Counted from the stretch's first letter, positions 46,223-54,920 are shown. The stretch is DNA of 64,000 nucleotides from Mucilaginibacter tundrae (GCF_013408825.1 NZ_JACCBZ010000001.1:186001-250000); one strand, 5' to 3'. Made by a program: numbers and translations. Notes: a model not told the origin generated them from the letters alone.

Positions 46223-46264
46223 TCTACATATTTAGTAGAATATATAAATTATTTTATATCTTTG
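46223..46264 (+). promoter_or_regulatory. Leader promoter (-7 box) and upstream half-site of the susC operon
   Basis: TATCTTTG at 46257-46264 matches the Bacteroidota -7 box. From TTTG through the sixth leader codon, 39 of 40 bases equal the sulfatase copy. TAGAATATA at 46236-46244, 12 nt upstream of the box, equals the half-site of the 14-bp dyad at the sulfatase promoter. A short dyad TCTAC-N7-GTAGA covers it, and CTAAATAT/ATATTTAG repeats lie at 46199 and 46228. Shared regulation of both operons is likely. Confidence 0.6.
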
Positions 46265-46282
46265 CTGCGTAGAACAAACGCA

Positions 46283-46375
46283 ATGAAAGCTTTTTTACAT
46301 TTCAACACAAATATATTAACCGCTTTAGGTGCCACCCCGGCACAGCGAATGTGTTGTGCTTGTTGTTGTTGCTAA
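46283..46375 (+). CDS. Cysteine-rich leader peptide upstream of susC
   Basis: A 30-codon ORF. It starts MKAFLHFNTN and ends QRMCCACCCC-stop, so six of the last seven codons are Cys (TGT TGT GCT TGT TGT TGT TGC). The first six residues and the preceding 5' region match the sulfatase leader almost exactly, while the middle differs in length and sequence. Conservation of the start and of the Cys run only is what selection on ribosome stalling at Cys codons would leave. The spacing from the stop to the conserved 80-nt element is 135 nt here and 137 nt in the other copy. Coding function as a sensor is inference. Confidence 0.8.
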   Translation: MKAFLHFNTNILTALGATPAQRMCCACCCC

Positions 46376-46510
46376 ACTACAATCGACCTCAAAATTTATT
46401 GATTGTTACATGAGCAAAATCTGCTTCGGCAGTGCCATGTCCGGTCTGTATCCCCTCAATTTAATTAAAACTACTACGATGGCTCTTTAAAATCTACCTA
46501 TAAAAACAAA

Positions 46511-46590
46511 CCGGCAAGGAAGCCTTGCCGGTTAATTACATGATGGATCAGCAACGACTGCGAATCACACACTGATCATCAAAGTTTTAC
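46511..46590 (+). promoter_or_regulatory. Conserved 80-nt leader RNA element upstream of susC (copy 2)
   Basis: The second copy of the 80-nt element, 75 of 80 positions equal to 34902-34981 read leftward. Hairpin 1 is CCGGCAAGG-AAG-CCTTGCCGG at 46511-46531. Hairpin 2 pairs 46541-46551 (one bulged G at 46545) with 46572-46581 around a 20-nt loop that carries GCAACGACTGCGAATC. It ends 37 nt before the susC ATG. No T-run follows hairpin 1 in this direction, so it is not a textbook intrinsic terminator for the sense transcript. Confidence 0.8.
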
Positions 46591-46627
46591 GAACGAATTG
46601 AATCATTAACATAAAACATTTAAATAT

Positions 46628-49600
46628 ATGGAAATATATATCCATGCAAAACACATACTAAATAAGTTTTCAAAAGTCCTCTTATTTCTGATTATACCCT
46701 TCTCGGCCTTCGCGCAGCAAAAAGATGTTGCCGTTATTAACTCGCGGATAGAGGGTACGGTTATCGACAGTGCTACTAAACAACCCATCGCCGGCGTTAC
46801 CCTGCGCATAAAAAATGTAACGCACGAGGTTACTACCGGCTCTAACGGCCACTTTATTTTTATTACCGGTCAGAAACTTCCTTATACGTTGGTAGTAAGC
46901 TTTATTGGCTACAAAACCAAAGAAGTTGTTGCCAACGGTAGCCCGGTTAACATACAACTTGCCGAAAACATTGCCCAACTGAATGATGTAGTTATAGTAG
47001 GTTACGGCACCCAGAAAAAAAGCGACTTGACCGGCGCCATTGGAGCAGTGCCAAAGAACCTGTTAAGTCAACCTGTTGTTTCTGTCGATAATTTATTGCA
47101 GGGCGCTGTATCAGGGGTTGCAGTTACACAAAATTCGGGCCAGCCGGGTAGTACCGCTACCATCAGGGTTCGAGGTGGTAATTCCATCTCGTTTGGTAAT
47201 GCCCCGCTTTACGTAATAGATGGGTTTATTATTTATAACGATAATGATTACACCAATGTTGGCTCAAATGGTACCAGCGTAAACGCTTTGGCCACCATCA
47301 ACCCAAGCGATATTGAATCCATCGAAGTACTCAAAGATGCATCGGCAACCGCAATTTACGGCTCGCATGGTGCAAATGGCGTGGTTATCATCACCACTAA
47401 AAAAGGAAAAAAAGGCACCAACAATGTAAACTTTAGCAGTTACATCGGCGACCAAACAATAGCCAAAAAACTTGATCTGTTAAATGCCTCACAATGGGGA
47501 TCATTAGTAAATGATATTAATGTAAGTGATGGCGTCGCTCAAACTTACACTTCTTCACAGTTGGCCGCTTTGGGTACAGGCTCAAATTGGCAAAATGCTG
47601 TGCTTAGAAATGCCCCTGAATATAATGGGGAATTATCTATATCTGGCGGTGACGAAAAATCCCGTTATCTGATATCAGGCAATTACTTCGACCAGGAGGG
47701 TACCATTTTAAATACAGGCTTTAAAAGGTATTCGGCAAGGGTTAATTATGAAAAAAATGTAACCGATAAGTTTAAGATCTCTACTAACGTATTCGGTAGC
47801 CAGTCGATCGAAAATAAATTGGTGGGTAGTGCTTACGATAGTAACCAATTTAGCAATGCATTTGCAACCTTACTATTAACCTCGCCGGCATCGCCAATAA
47901 CAAATGCAAATGGCAGCTATTATACCAACAGCCCTTACATCGCCACACCGACTAACCCAGTACAGGACATAACCGCGACAACTAATACTACTACATTGAC
48001 CCGTGTATTAGGAAACGTTGCGGGTGAATATAAATTTATCCCTGATTTGACTTTAAAGGTTACTGCCGGGGTTGATATTATAAACACTGTTCAGGATTAT
48101 TACGCGCCGTCGAACACTTCAGGCGGATATGCTGATCAGGGCTTTGCACAAATAGGCAATGGAAACGAATTAAGCTGGTTGAACGAAAATACGCTTACCT
48201 ACGACCATGCTTTTAACAATACCAACTTTTTAAACATACTGGCTGGTTATACTACCCAGTACACTCGTTTTTCATCATCAACAGCATCTGCACAAAAATT
48301 TCCGAATGATCTAACCTCTTACAATAATCTTTCTTATGCCGGCGTAGCTAACTTGCCTACATCAAGTTTTGCCAGCCAGGCTTTGGATTCTTATTTGGCA
48401 AGGGTTAATTACTCTTACCTGCACATTTATAATTTAACTGTATCTGCCCGTGCGGATGGTTCATCAAAATTAGGCGCAAATAATAAATGGGGATACTTTC
48501 CATCGGCAGGCTTCTCATGGAATATCGATAAGGAGGATTTCTTTAAATCATTACAGCAGGACATCAGCAGTTTAAAGCTGAGATTAAGCGCAGGCCAAAC
48601 CGGCAACTCGGAAGTGCCTCCATATAGTTCACTGGCAGCATTAGCACCAACTAATTATTACTTTGGCAGTAAGCTAGTTACCGGTATCGCGCCTGTTCAA
48701 ATAGATAACCCTAACCTGAAATGGGAAACTACCACACAATATGATGGTGGCTTTGATCTGGGCTTATTTAATAGCCGGGTAAACTTAACGTTTGACGCTT
48801 ATTATAAAAAGACGACTGATCTTTTATTGAATGTTCCTCTTCCATTATACTCCGGCTATGCCAGCGAATTAGAAAACGTAGGTAGCGTATCAAATAAAGG
48901 TATTGAGTTAGGTATTAATACCGATAACATTAAAACCGACCATTTTTCGTGGAAAACGAATATAGAATTTGCTAAAAACGATAATAAAGTATTAAGCTTA
49001 GGGCCGGGCGTTACCAGTTACTTCCCTACAGCTCCTACCGGTTATGTTTCACCGGTTATAGTAGCTGTAGGTGCACCGGTTGGTACTTTCTGGGGATATA
49101 CAACACAGGGCTTATTAACTGCCGCCGATATTGCTAAGGGTGTGCCGTTGTTAGCTGGCGTACCTCAAAAAGTAGGTGATACCAAATATGTTGACTACAA
49201 CCACGATGGTCAAATAACAACTGCTGATAAACATAATCTGGGCAGCGCTCAGCCTAAATTTACCGGTAGTATCACCAATACATTTACTTATGGGCAATTT
49301 GACTTATCAGTATTCTTCAACGGGTCATATGGCAACAAGATATTTAACCAGCTACAACAGGTTCTAGAGCGCCCTACACTTACGCAAAATGCTTCGGCCA
49401 CTTTGTTAAACAGGTGGAGCCCTACCAACCCAACCGGTACAGTGGCACGTGCTACCGACTCGCCGGTACCGCAAGTAACCGATCGTTATGTGGAGAATGG
49501 ATCGTATTTAAAGCTTAAAAACGCATCATTAGGCTATACGTTCACTAACGGCCTGGCATCTAAAATTGGCGCTAAGCAATTAAGGGTATATGTATCTGGT

Positions 49601-49744
49601 CAAAACTTAGTAACCATAACCAAATACAGCGGACTTGATCCGGAAGTGAATTTTTACGACAACGACAATACCAAACAGGGAATTGACTATGGCACTTACC
49701 CTGCTGTACGCACTTTCTTAGCTGGAGTTAACGTCACTTTTTAA
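46628..49744 (+). CDS. susC: SusC/RagA-family TonB-linked outer-membrane importer
   Basis: A 1038-residue SusC. After a signal peptide (ending AFAQQ) it has the carboxypeptidase-regulatory-like domain (about residues 40-115), the SusC signature NDVVIVGYGTQKKSDLTGAI, a plug with PLYVIDGFI and IESIEVLKDASATAIYGSHG, and a large barrel ending GVNVTF. With the next gene (SusD) it forms a nutrient pump driven by TonB. SusC proteins usually import glycans, but the Cys-rich leader shared with a sulfatase operon suggests that this one imports a sulfur-containing compound. No glycoside hydrolase follows it. Confidence 0.94.
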   Translation: MEIYIHAKHILNKFSKVLLFLIIPFSAFAQQKDVAVINSRIEGTVIDSATKQPIAGVTLRIKNVTHEVTTGSNGHFIFITGQKLPYTLVVSFIGYKTKEVVANGSPVNIQLAENIAQLNDVVIVGYGTQKKSDLTGAIGAVPKNLLSQPVVSVDNLLQGAVSGVAVTQNSGQPGSTATIRVRGGNSISFGNAPLYVIDGFIIYNDNDYTNVGSNGTSVNALATINPSDIESIEVLKDASATAIYGSHGANGVVIITTKKGKKGTNNVNFSSYIGDQTIAKKLDLLNASQWGSLVNDINVSDGVAQTYTSSQLAALGTGSNWQNAVLRNAPEYNGELSISGGDEKSRYLISGNYFDQEGTILNTGFKRYSARVNYEKNVTDKFKISTNVFGSQSIENKLVGSAYDSNQFSNAFATLLLTSPASPITNANGSYYTNSPYIATPTNPVQDITATTNTTTLTRVLGNVAGEYKFIPDLTLKVTAGVDIINTVQDYYAPSNTSGGYADQGFAQIGNGNELSWLNENTLTYDHAFNNTNFLNILAGYTTQYTRFSSSTASAQKFPNDLTSYNNLSYAGVANLPTSSFASQALDSYLARVNYSYLHIYNLTVSARADGSSKLGANNKWGYFPSAGFSWNIDKEDFFKSLQQDISSLKLRLSAGQTGNSEVPPYSSLAALAPTNYYFGSKLVTGIAPVQIDNPNLKWETTTQYDGGFDLGLFNSRVNLTFDAYYKKTTDLLLNVPLPLYSGYASELENVGSVSNKGIELGINTDNIKTDHFSWKTNIEFAKNDNKVLSLGPGVTSYFPTAPTGYVSPVIVAVGAPVGTFWGYTTQGLLTAADIAKGVPLLAGVPQKVGDTKYVDYNHDGQITTADKHNLGSAQPKFTGSITNTFTYGQFDLSVFFNGSYGNKIFNQLQQVLERPTLTQNASATLLNRWSPTNPTGTVARATDSPVPQVTDRYVENGSYLKLKNASLGYTFTNGLASKIGAKQLRVYVSGQNLVTITKYSGLDPEVNFYDNDNTKQGIDYGTYPAVRTFLAGVNVTF

Positions 49745-49766
49745 TTAAATCCAATAACACATCAAA

Positions 49767-51251
49767 ATGAAACAGATATCATTACATAAAACCATTTTAT
49801 TACTTGCAGGCGCAGTCATTGGGTTAACATCCTGCAACAAGTTATCGGAGGATCCAAAATCAGTTATCGTATCCTCGCAATTTTACCAAACAACCTCTGA
49901 TGCTACAGCGGCAGTAAATGCCATATATGGCACATTAAACAGCGATCCCGCAGGTGACTTCCCATTATACGGCAGGCAATTGAATTTATTGGTTGAAAAC
50001 GCCAGCGATAACCAACTGTATAGCCCAAGTAATACCAACCCCGATGTTAGGGCTCTCGGTACTGAAACTTACATATCGTCAAACAGTCGTGTGCAAAAGG
50101 TTTGGCAGCAATTATATTATGGCATTAATCGCGCTAACATAGCTATTGACAATATTCCCACCATATCGATGGATACTACTTTACGTGCCCGTTTGGTAAG
50201 GGAAGGAAAATTTATCAGGGCATTGCTATATTTTAACCTGGTACGCTTATACGGCGATGTGCCATTAGTATTGCATAACCCTAACAGTACTGACATCGAT
50301 AATTTACTAACGGCACGCACACCTTCTGCTGATGTTTACACGCAGATCATTGCAGATCTAAAGGATGCTACCAACCTACCAAAATCATACACTACTGCCG
50401 ATTTAGGCCGTGCAACCGGCGGGGCCGCGCATACTTTATTAGCTAAGGTTTACTTAACCCAACAGGATTGGCCGGATGCGCTTACCCAACTTAACGACGT
50501 AATAAACGGTGGTTATGGTTATGCCCTTTTTCCTAACTATTACGATGCTTTTCAAAAAGCGACTAAAAATGGCATCGAACATATATTCTCTGTACAGTAT
50601 GAAACCAATTTAGGCGAGGCTAATAGCGTGAATGATCTTAGCCAAAGTTTCACCTCGTTTAATACAGGCACTTTCCCAATTGATATTCCTGTAGATAGCA
50701 GTTTATATAAGCTATTTAGCGCAAATGATACACGCAGGGCGGTTACATTTTATAGTTCCGTTTATAATGCGGCAACCGGGCAAACTGTAGTATTTAATAA
50801 TGCCTATACCCCTTATTTTAACAAGTTTGTTGATTATAGTCTTACGCCACTATCATCGCAAACCCTTAGCGGTATGAATTATCCTGTTCTGCGCTATGCG
50901 GATGTGCTATTAATGAAAGCCGAAGCATTAAATGAAATAAATGGTGGCCCAACCAGTGATGCTTACGCCGCTATAAACCAGGTACGTACACGTGCTAATG
51001 TAGCCAACCTAACGCCTGGTCTTAACCAGGCTGACTTCAGGGATTCTGTTTTCCTGGAAAGAAGAAAAGAATTTATACAGGAAGGCCACCGCTGGTTTGA
51101 CCTGGTGCGCCAAGGCGGTACTGTGTTGGTTGATGCCTTGCATAAGATACCTGCAAAATCGGCAGCGAGCTCAAAAAATACATTATTCCCGATCCCGTTG
51201 ATCGAAATACAGCAAAACCCTAAACTGAAACAAAACCCCGGTTATAATTAA
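49767..51251 (+). CDS. susD: SusD/RagB-family surface lipoprotein
   Basis: A 494-residue partner of SusC, with a lipoprotein signal (AGAVIGLTSC) that places it on the outer-membrane surface as the lid of the transporter. Family marks include YQTTSDATAAVNAIYG, EGKFIRALLYFNLVRLYGDVPL, YPVLRYADVLLMKAEALNEI and FLERRKEFIQEGHRWFDLVR. It begins 22 bp after susC. Substrate binding would occur on its TPR-like face; specificity cannot be read from the sequence. Confidence 0.94.
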   Translation: MKQISLHKTILLLAGAVIGLTSCNKLSEDPKSVIVSSQFYQTTSDATAAVNAIYGTLNSDPAGDFPLYGRQLNLLVENASDNQLYSPSNTNPDVRALGTETYISSNSRVQKVWQQLYYGINRANIAIDNIPTISMDTTLRARLVREGKFIRALLYFNLVRLYGDVPLVLHNPNSTDIDNLLTARTPSADVYTQIIADLKDATNLPKSYTTADLGRATGGAAHTLLAKVYLTQQDWPDALTQLNDVINGGYGYALFPNYYDAFQKATKNGIEHIFSVQYETNLGEANSVNDLSQSFTSFNTGTFPIDIPVDSSLYKLFSANDTRRAVTFYSSVYNAATGQTVVFNNAYTPYFNKFVDYSLTPLSSQTLSGMNYPVLRYADVLLMKAEALNEINGGPTSDAYAAINQVRTRANVANLTPGLNQADFRDSVFLERRKEFIQEGHRWFDLVRQGGTVLVDALHKIPAKSAASSKNTLFPIPLIEIQQNPKLKQNPGYN

Positions 51252-51276
51252 TTATTAAATCATTAAATCGAAATTT

Positions 51277-51453
51277 ATGACACTATCAGATGTATCCATT
51301 TTAGGAAAAAAGATCCTGGTTGGTATTATTATCACCCTGGTGCCTTTCATCATTATTGCCGGCGGCCTTTGGCTTACGCAAAAGGCGCTGGGCGGCGATC
51401 CTAAGCCACAGCAAAATGCAAAAACTATAAAAACTAATAAAAATGAAAATTGA
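51277..51453 (+). CDS. Tiny single-helix membrane protein (58 aa) in the susCD operon
   Basis: A 58-codon ORF starting MTLSDVSILGKKILVGIII. It has one membrane helix (about residues 13-34) and a polar Lys/Asn/Gln-rich tail. It starts 25 bp after susD and overlaps the next small gene by 11 bases, so it is embedded in the operon. I recognise no family. The packing between susD and two overlapping genes argues that it is translated. Confidence 0.6.
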   Translation: MTLSDVSILGKKILVGIIITLVPFIIIAGGLWLTQKALGGDPKPQQNAKTIKTNKNEN

Positions 51454-51643
51454 ACAAGCCACCAAAGACAGGATTGTAAGGAACGTGATCCTTAGCCTAT
51501 TTATTTACCTGCTGCCTGTTGCATTATTGTTTATAACATTAAAGATAACCGGCCAAAGGCCATGGGAAAAGAAAACCCAAAAGGCGGAAAACACTAAATC
51601 ATTAACTAATAAAACAAACTTAAACAATGGAAGCAACGATTGA
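51443..51643 (+). CDS. Tiny single-helix membrane protein (66 aa) in the susCD operon
   Basis: A 66-residue protein, MKIEQATKDRIVRNVILSLF onward, with one membrane helix (VILSLFIYLLPVALLFITL) and a basic tail (GQRPWEKKTQK). Both ends overlap neighbouring genes (11 and 17 bases), typical of translational coupling. Together with the preceding 58-residue protein it may form a small membrane complex with the desaturase-family enzyme or the transporter; this is inference. Confidence 0.65.
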   Translation: MKIEQATKDRIVRNVILSLFIYLLPVALLFITLKITGQRPWEKKTQKAENTKSLTNKTNLNNGSND

Positions 51644-52562
51644 TTTCTTCAAAAAAATAGTGGAAAATCTGAATGGTTTCGGATTTCCATTTCTGGTATT
51701 CTTTTTAGGTGTGCTCGAATTTTCATTCGGCCTTTATAAAGGTAAATGGCCTAAAAACGAGCGTTGGGTGGATATTGCCTGCTTTACGCTGCCACGATTG
51801 ATCGTTCAACCGGCTGTGGCTTATTTTGGGTTAAAGTTTTTACCGTTTGTATTACCGGGATTTAAAAACACATTTACCTGGGTGCCTTTCCTATGGGGAT
51901 TCGCCATTATAGCTATTGCGGATGATCTTACCCAATACTGGTACCACCGCCTGCATCACGAAATTCCTTGGTTATGGCGTTTTCATCGTACCCATCACTC
52001 TGCAAGCTACATGGGTATGGCAATGGCAAGCCGCCAAAACGCTATTTATACACTTTTCTTTTCGCAGATTTATTTAACATCAGCATTGGTTTACCTGGGT
52101 TTGGGTATTCCGGCTATCGCGGTAAGGATTATTAAATCTACAATTACTACGCTTGCACACTCAAGCATTCCGTGGGATAAACCATTTTACAAATACAAAG
52201 TATTACATCCTATTGCTTGGGTGTTAGAGCGTTTAATATCAACACCGGCAACACACCATGCGCACCACGCGGCAACTACTGATGATGGAGTAGGATATTA
52301 CAAAGGTAACTTTGGTAATATGTTCTTTTTGTGGGACATTATATTTGATACTGCATTAATATCGCGCCAATACCCAAAAGCTTACGGTATCTCTCATTAC
52401 GAGGGCGACCAATGGTACGCGCAATTACTTTGGCCGATATTTAAATCAAAAGTGCCCGGCAGTGAGCTTGCTGCTGATGGGCCTGTTGTGCGACTTGATA
52501 TAGATAAAGAAGAACTTGTTAAAAAAGAGCCTGAGATTAGCTATTTACAAGCTGCCAACTAA
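51627..52562 (+). CDS. Sterol desaturase/fatty acid hydroxylase-family membrane enzyme
   Basis: A 311-residue integral membrane di-iron enzyme of the fatty acid hydroxylase superfamily. The three His boxes are visible: HRLHHE, FHRTHHSAS and THHAHHA. Four or more hydrophobic segments surround them (FGFPFLVFFLGVLEFSFGLY and others). Family members use O2 to hydroxylate, desaturate or cleave C-H or ether bonds in lipids and related compounds. As the last gene of a susCD operon under a Cys-rich leader, it might oxidatively open an organosulfur compound; that is a hypothesis. A strong bidirectional terminator follows. Confidence 0.88.
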   Translation: MEATIDFFKKIVENLNGFGFPFLVFFLGVLEFSFGLYKGKWPKNERWVDIACFTLPRLIVQPAVAYFGLKFLPFVLPGFKNTFTWVPFLWGFAIIAIADDLTQYWYHRLHHEIPWLWRFHRTHHSASYMGMAMASRQNAIYTLFFSQIYLTSALVYLGLGIPAIAVRIIKSTITTLAHSSIPWDKPFYKYKVLHPIAWVLERLISTPATHHAHHAATTDDGVGYYKGNFGNMFFLWDIIFDTALISRQYPKAYGISHYEGDQWYAQLLWPIFKSKVPGSELAADGPVVRLDIDKEELVKKEPEISYLQAAN

Positions 52563-52580
52563 CAAGGCATATAACTATAC

Positions 52581-52624
52581 AGCCGTTTAGCATCTCCCTA
52601 ATTTTGAGCAGATGTTAAACGGTT
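52581..52624 (+). terminator. Terminator at the end of the susCD operon
   Basis: A 15-bp stem with two G-T pairs (arms 52581-52595 and 52610-52624, loop 14 nt) followed by GTTTGG. It lies between two convergent genes and probably works in both directions. Confidence 0.75.
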
Positions 52625-52630
52625 GTTTGG

Positions 52631-54667
52631 TTACCCTGCAATCGGCAATGAAAAATAAAAGGTTGAGCCTTTGCCACTTTCACTTTCTGCCCAAATCTCG
52701 CCGTCATGGCGTTTGATTATTTCTGCGCTTAAATACAATCCTATACCAAAACCTGCAATATGCCGCGTATGGGTTGCCTCAACACGATAATATCGGTCAA
52801 ATATTTTGTTGAGATCGTATGGCTCAATACCCATACCTTCATCTTTTACGCTTACAATAACCTTATCACCACTAAGCCGGCAACAAACTTCAATCAGTTT
52901 GCCTTGTGGGGAATATTTTATGGCATTGCTGATGAGGTTTGAAACAACTGAACTGATTTTATCTCTATCCGCATTAACGGATATAGAGTCGCAATCAAAA
53001 CTATTAATTATATGGCTGCTTATAATCAATTTAGTTTCATCTAATATATCCTGTATTAGATCTCTTATTTCGAACGGATGTTTTTCAATAAGTATCTTAC
53101 CAGCTTCCAGCCTCGATATATTCAAAAAACCATTTATCATGCCGGTCATTCGTTTTACCTGCATACTTGCTTTTGCCATAGCTCCTTCTAAAAAGGTATC
53201 TCCGCTATTTTTTAATTTAGCATTTGCTACCTGGATGAGCGCGTTTAGCGACGTTAATGGCGTTTTTAACTCATGGCTAACCATACCAATAAAATCGTTT
53301 TTCCTGGTTTCATCTAATTTTCTTTCTGTAATATCCCGCGCTATTTTAGATAATCCAATAATATTACCTTCCGAGTCCTTTACAGGGGAAATTGATAAAG
53401 AAACATCCAGCAATTTTCCATCCTTAGTTAATCTTTTTGTTTCAAAATGCTCTACACGTTCTCCGCCTTTTAACTGACCAAGTATCTTCGGCTCCTCATC
53501 CTGCCTGTCAGGTGGGATAAGTTTATAGATAGTTTCACCTATTATTTCATCTGCCTTATAACCAAACATACGCTCAGCAGAATCGTTCCAACTGGTAATT
53601 ACACTTTCCAGCGTTTTACTGATGATAGCATCGTCCGAAGATTCGATAATGGCTGCCAGCATAGCACTTTTCTTTTCAGCCTGTTTTATGTCTGTAACAT
53701 CAAGTGCGATAATAAGCCCGGCATCAATTTCATCTGCTTCATTTTTTATCGGTACAAAATGCACCATATAATCTTCCCCTGTGGACGATTTCCGCGGTAC
53801 CGAGAACCGCTCACCACTCATTACTCTTTCATATAAATGCCTGGATGCTTCATATCTTTCGGGCGGCCCAACTTCTGTAGGATGTTTGCCAGCATAGTTC
53901 TTGCTATCGTAACCCATTTTTTCCATAATATCACCTTCAATAGTGATAAACCTATGGTCTTTATCAATCATTATGATTAAAGAATTGGGGATATTTAAAG
54001 CGATGGATTTAAAAAGTTTTTCGCTCCGGCTAAGGCTAACCTGTGTCGTTAATAATTCTTCGTTTACAGATGCCAGCTCTTCATTTGTAGCGGCCATTTC
54101 CTCATTAGCTGCTGCCAATTCTTCGTTTATGGCTGTCATCTCTTCGTTCATCGCATGAAATCCATCAATAGCACGATACTTGTCAGTGGTTTCCATACAA
54201 ATCACCAATATGCCGCCTGGTTCACCTTTTTCATCTTTGATAGGACTATAAGAAAAATCGAAATAACAATCTTCCAGGTACCCATTTCGATTTAAGGATA
54301 CTTTAAAATCTGTGGCGCTGACGGACTGTCCGCTCATAACGTCCTCAAACATTGGCTTTATGCTTTCCCATATTTCCAAATAAGTGAATTTTGCACTATT
54401 ACCCACCGCTTGTGGGTGTTTGTTTACACCGAGGATTGGTCTGAACGCATCATTATACAACTGGATGTATTCTTTGCCCCAACAAATCAAAACTGGGAAT
54501 TTTGTGGAAAGCATCATACTTACACTATAGCGCAGCGCAGCGGGCCATTGTGCTGGTGAATTCAATGAAGTGGCAGACCAATCTTTAGACCGGATCAACT
54601 CTCCCATTTCTCCCCCGCCATTTAAAAAAGATATATCTACAGGTTTGGATTGGTTAGTTGCAGTCAT
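52631..54667 (-). CDS. Multi-PAS sensor histidine kinase
   Basis: A 678-residue soluble kinase. Order: N-terminal PAS-like domain (about 20-165), a heptad-repeat coiled coil rich in NEEL/NEEM (about 168-210), two PAS domains (about 212-330 and 335-450), HisKA with the phospho-His in FIGMVSHELKTPLTSLN, and HATPase_c with NLISNAIKYSPQG (N box) and GFGIGLYLSAEI (G box). No membrane helix is evident, so it senses a cytosolic cue. No response-regulator gene is next to it. Confidence 0.9.
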   Translation of the reverse strand: MTATNQSKPVDISFLNGGGEMGELIRSKDWSATSLNSPAQWPAALRYSVSMMLSTKFPVLICWGKEYIQLYNDAFRPILGVNKHPQAVGNSAKFTYLEIWESIKPMFEDVMSGQSVSATDFKVSLNRNGYLEDCYFDFSYSPIKDEKGEPGGILVICMETTDKYRAIDGFHAMNEEMTAINEELAAANEEMAATNEELASVNEELLTTQVSLSRSEKLFKSIALNIPNSLIIMIDKDHRFITIEGDIMEKMGYDSKNYAGKHPTEVGPPERYEASRHLYERVMSGERFSVPRKSSTGEDYMVHFVPIKNEADEIDAGLIIALDVTDIKQAEKKSAMLAAIIESSDDAIISKTLESVITSWNDSAERMFGYKADEIIGETIYKLIPPDRQDEEPKILGQLKGGERVEHFETKRLTKDGKLLDVSLSISPVKDSEGNIIGLSKIARDITERKLDETRKNDFIGMVSHELKTPLTSLNALIQVANAKLKNSGDTFLEGAMAKASMQVKRMTGMINGFLNISRLEAGKILIEKHPFEIRDLIQDILDETKLIISSHIINSFDCDSISVNADRDKISSVVSNLISNAIKYSPQGKLIEVCCRLSGDKVIVSVKDEGMGIEPYDLNKIFDRYYRVEATHTRHIAGFGIGLYLSAEIIKRHDGEIWAESESGKGSTFYFSLPIAG

Positions 54668-54855
54668 CTATTAAATTGAGTTAGAGAAATTGGTAGTAAA
54701 TGTAATGATTATTAGTAAGAATGATACAAGCCTCTAAAACTAATTAAGCTTTTTATCTATCAATTAACAACGACTAAAGGACACAGCAGAGCTTTTAATG
54801 ATAAGACCATCGATTTGACATTGTTACGTCATTTGAACAGATTGAAGCATAATAA

Positions 54856-54877
54856 AATATACCGATTGGTATATTTG
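54856..54877 (+). promoter_or_regulatory. TetR-type operator 1 overlapping a -7 box
   Basis: A perfect dyad, AATATACC-GATT-GGTATATT, at 54856-54875. The -7 box TATATTTG (54870-54877) for the efflux gene overlaps its right arm, so a bound repressor would block the promoter. The TACC/GGTA core is typical of TetR/AcrR-family sites. Confidence 0.7.
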
Positions 54878-54920
54878 TGGCAATAAATAAGAAGTTTAAT
54901 TATAAAAATTATTCTAAAAC

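Noticed and set aside
34902..46590. The inverted 80-nt copies about 11.6 kb apart could be the ends of a composite mobile element or an inversion switch.
   Set aside because: No transposase or recombinase gene lies between them, target-site duplications were not seen, and both copies sit at similar distances in front of genes with matching promoters and leader ORFs. Inversion by homologous recombination remains possible but unsupported.
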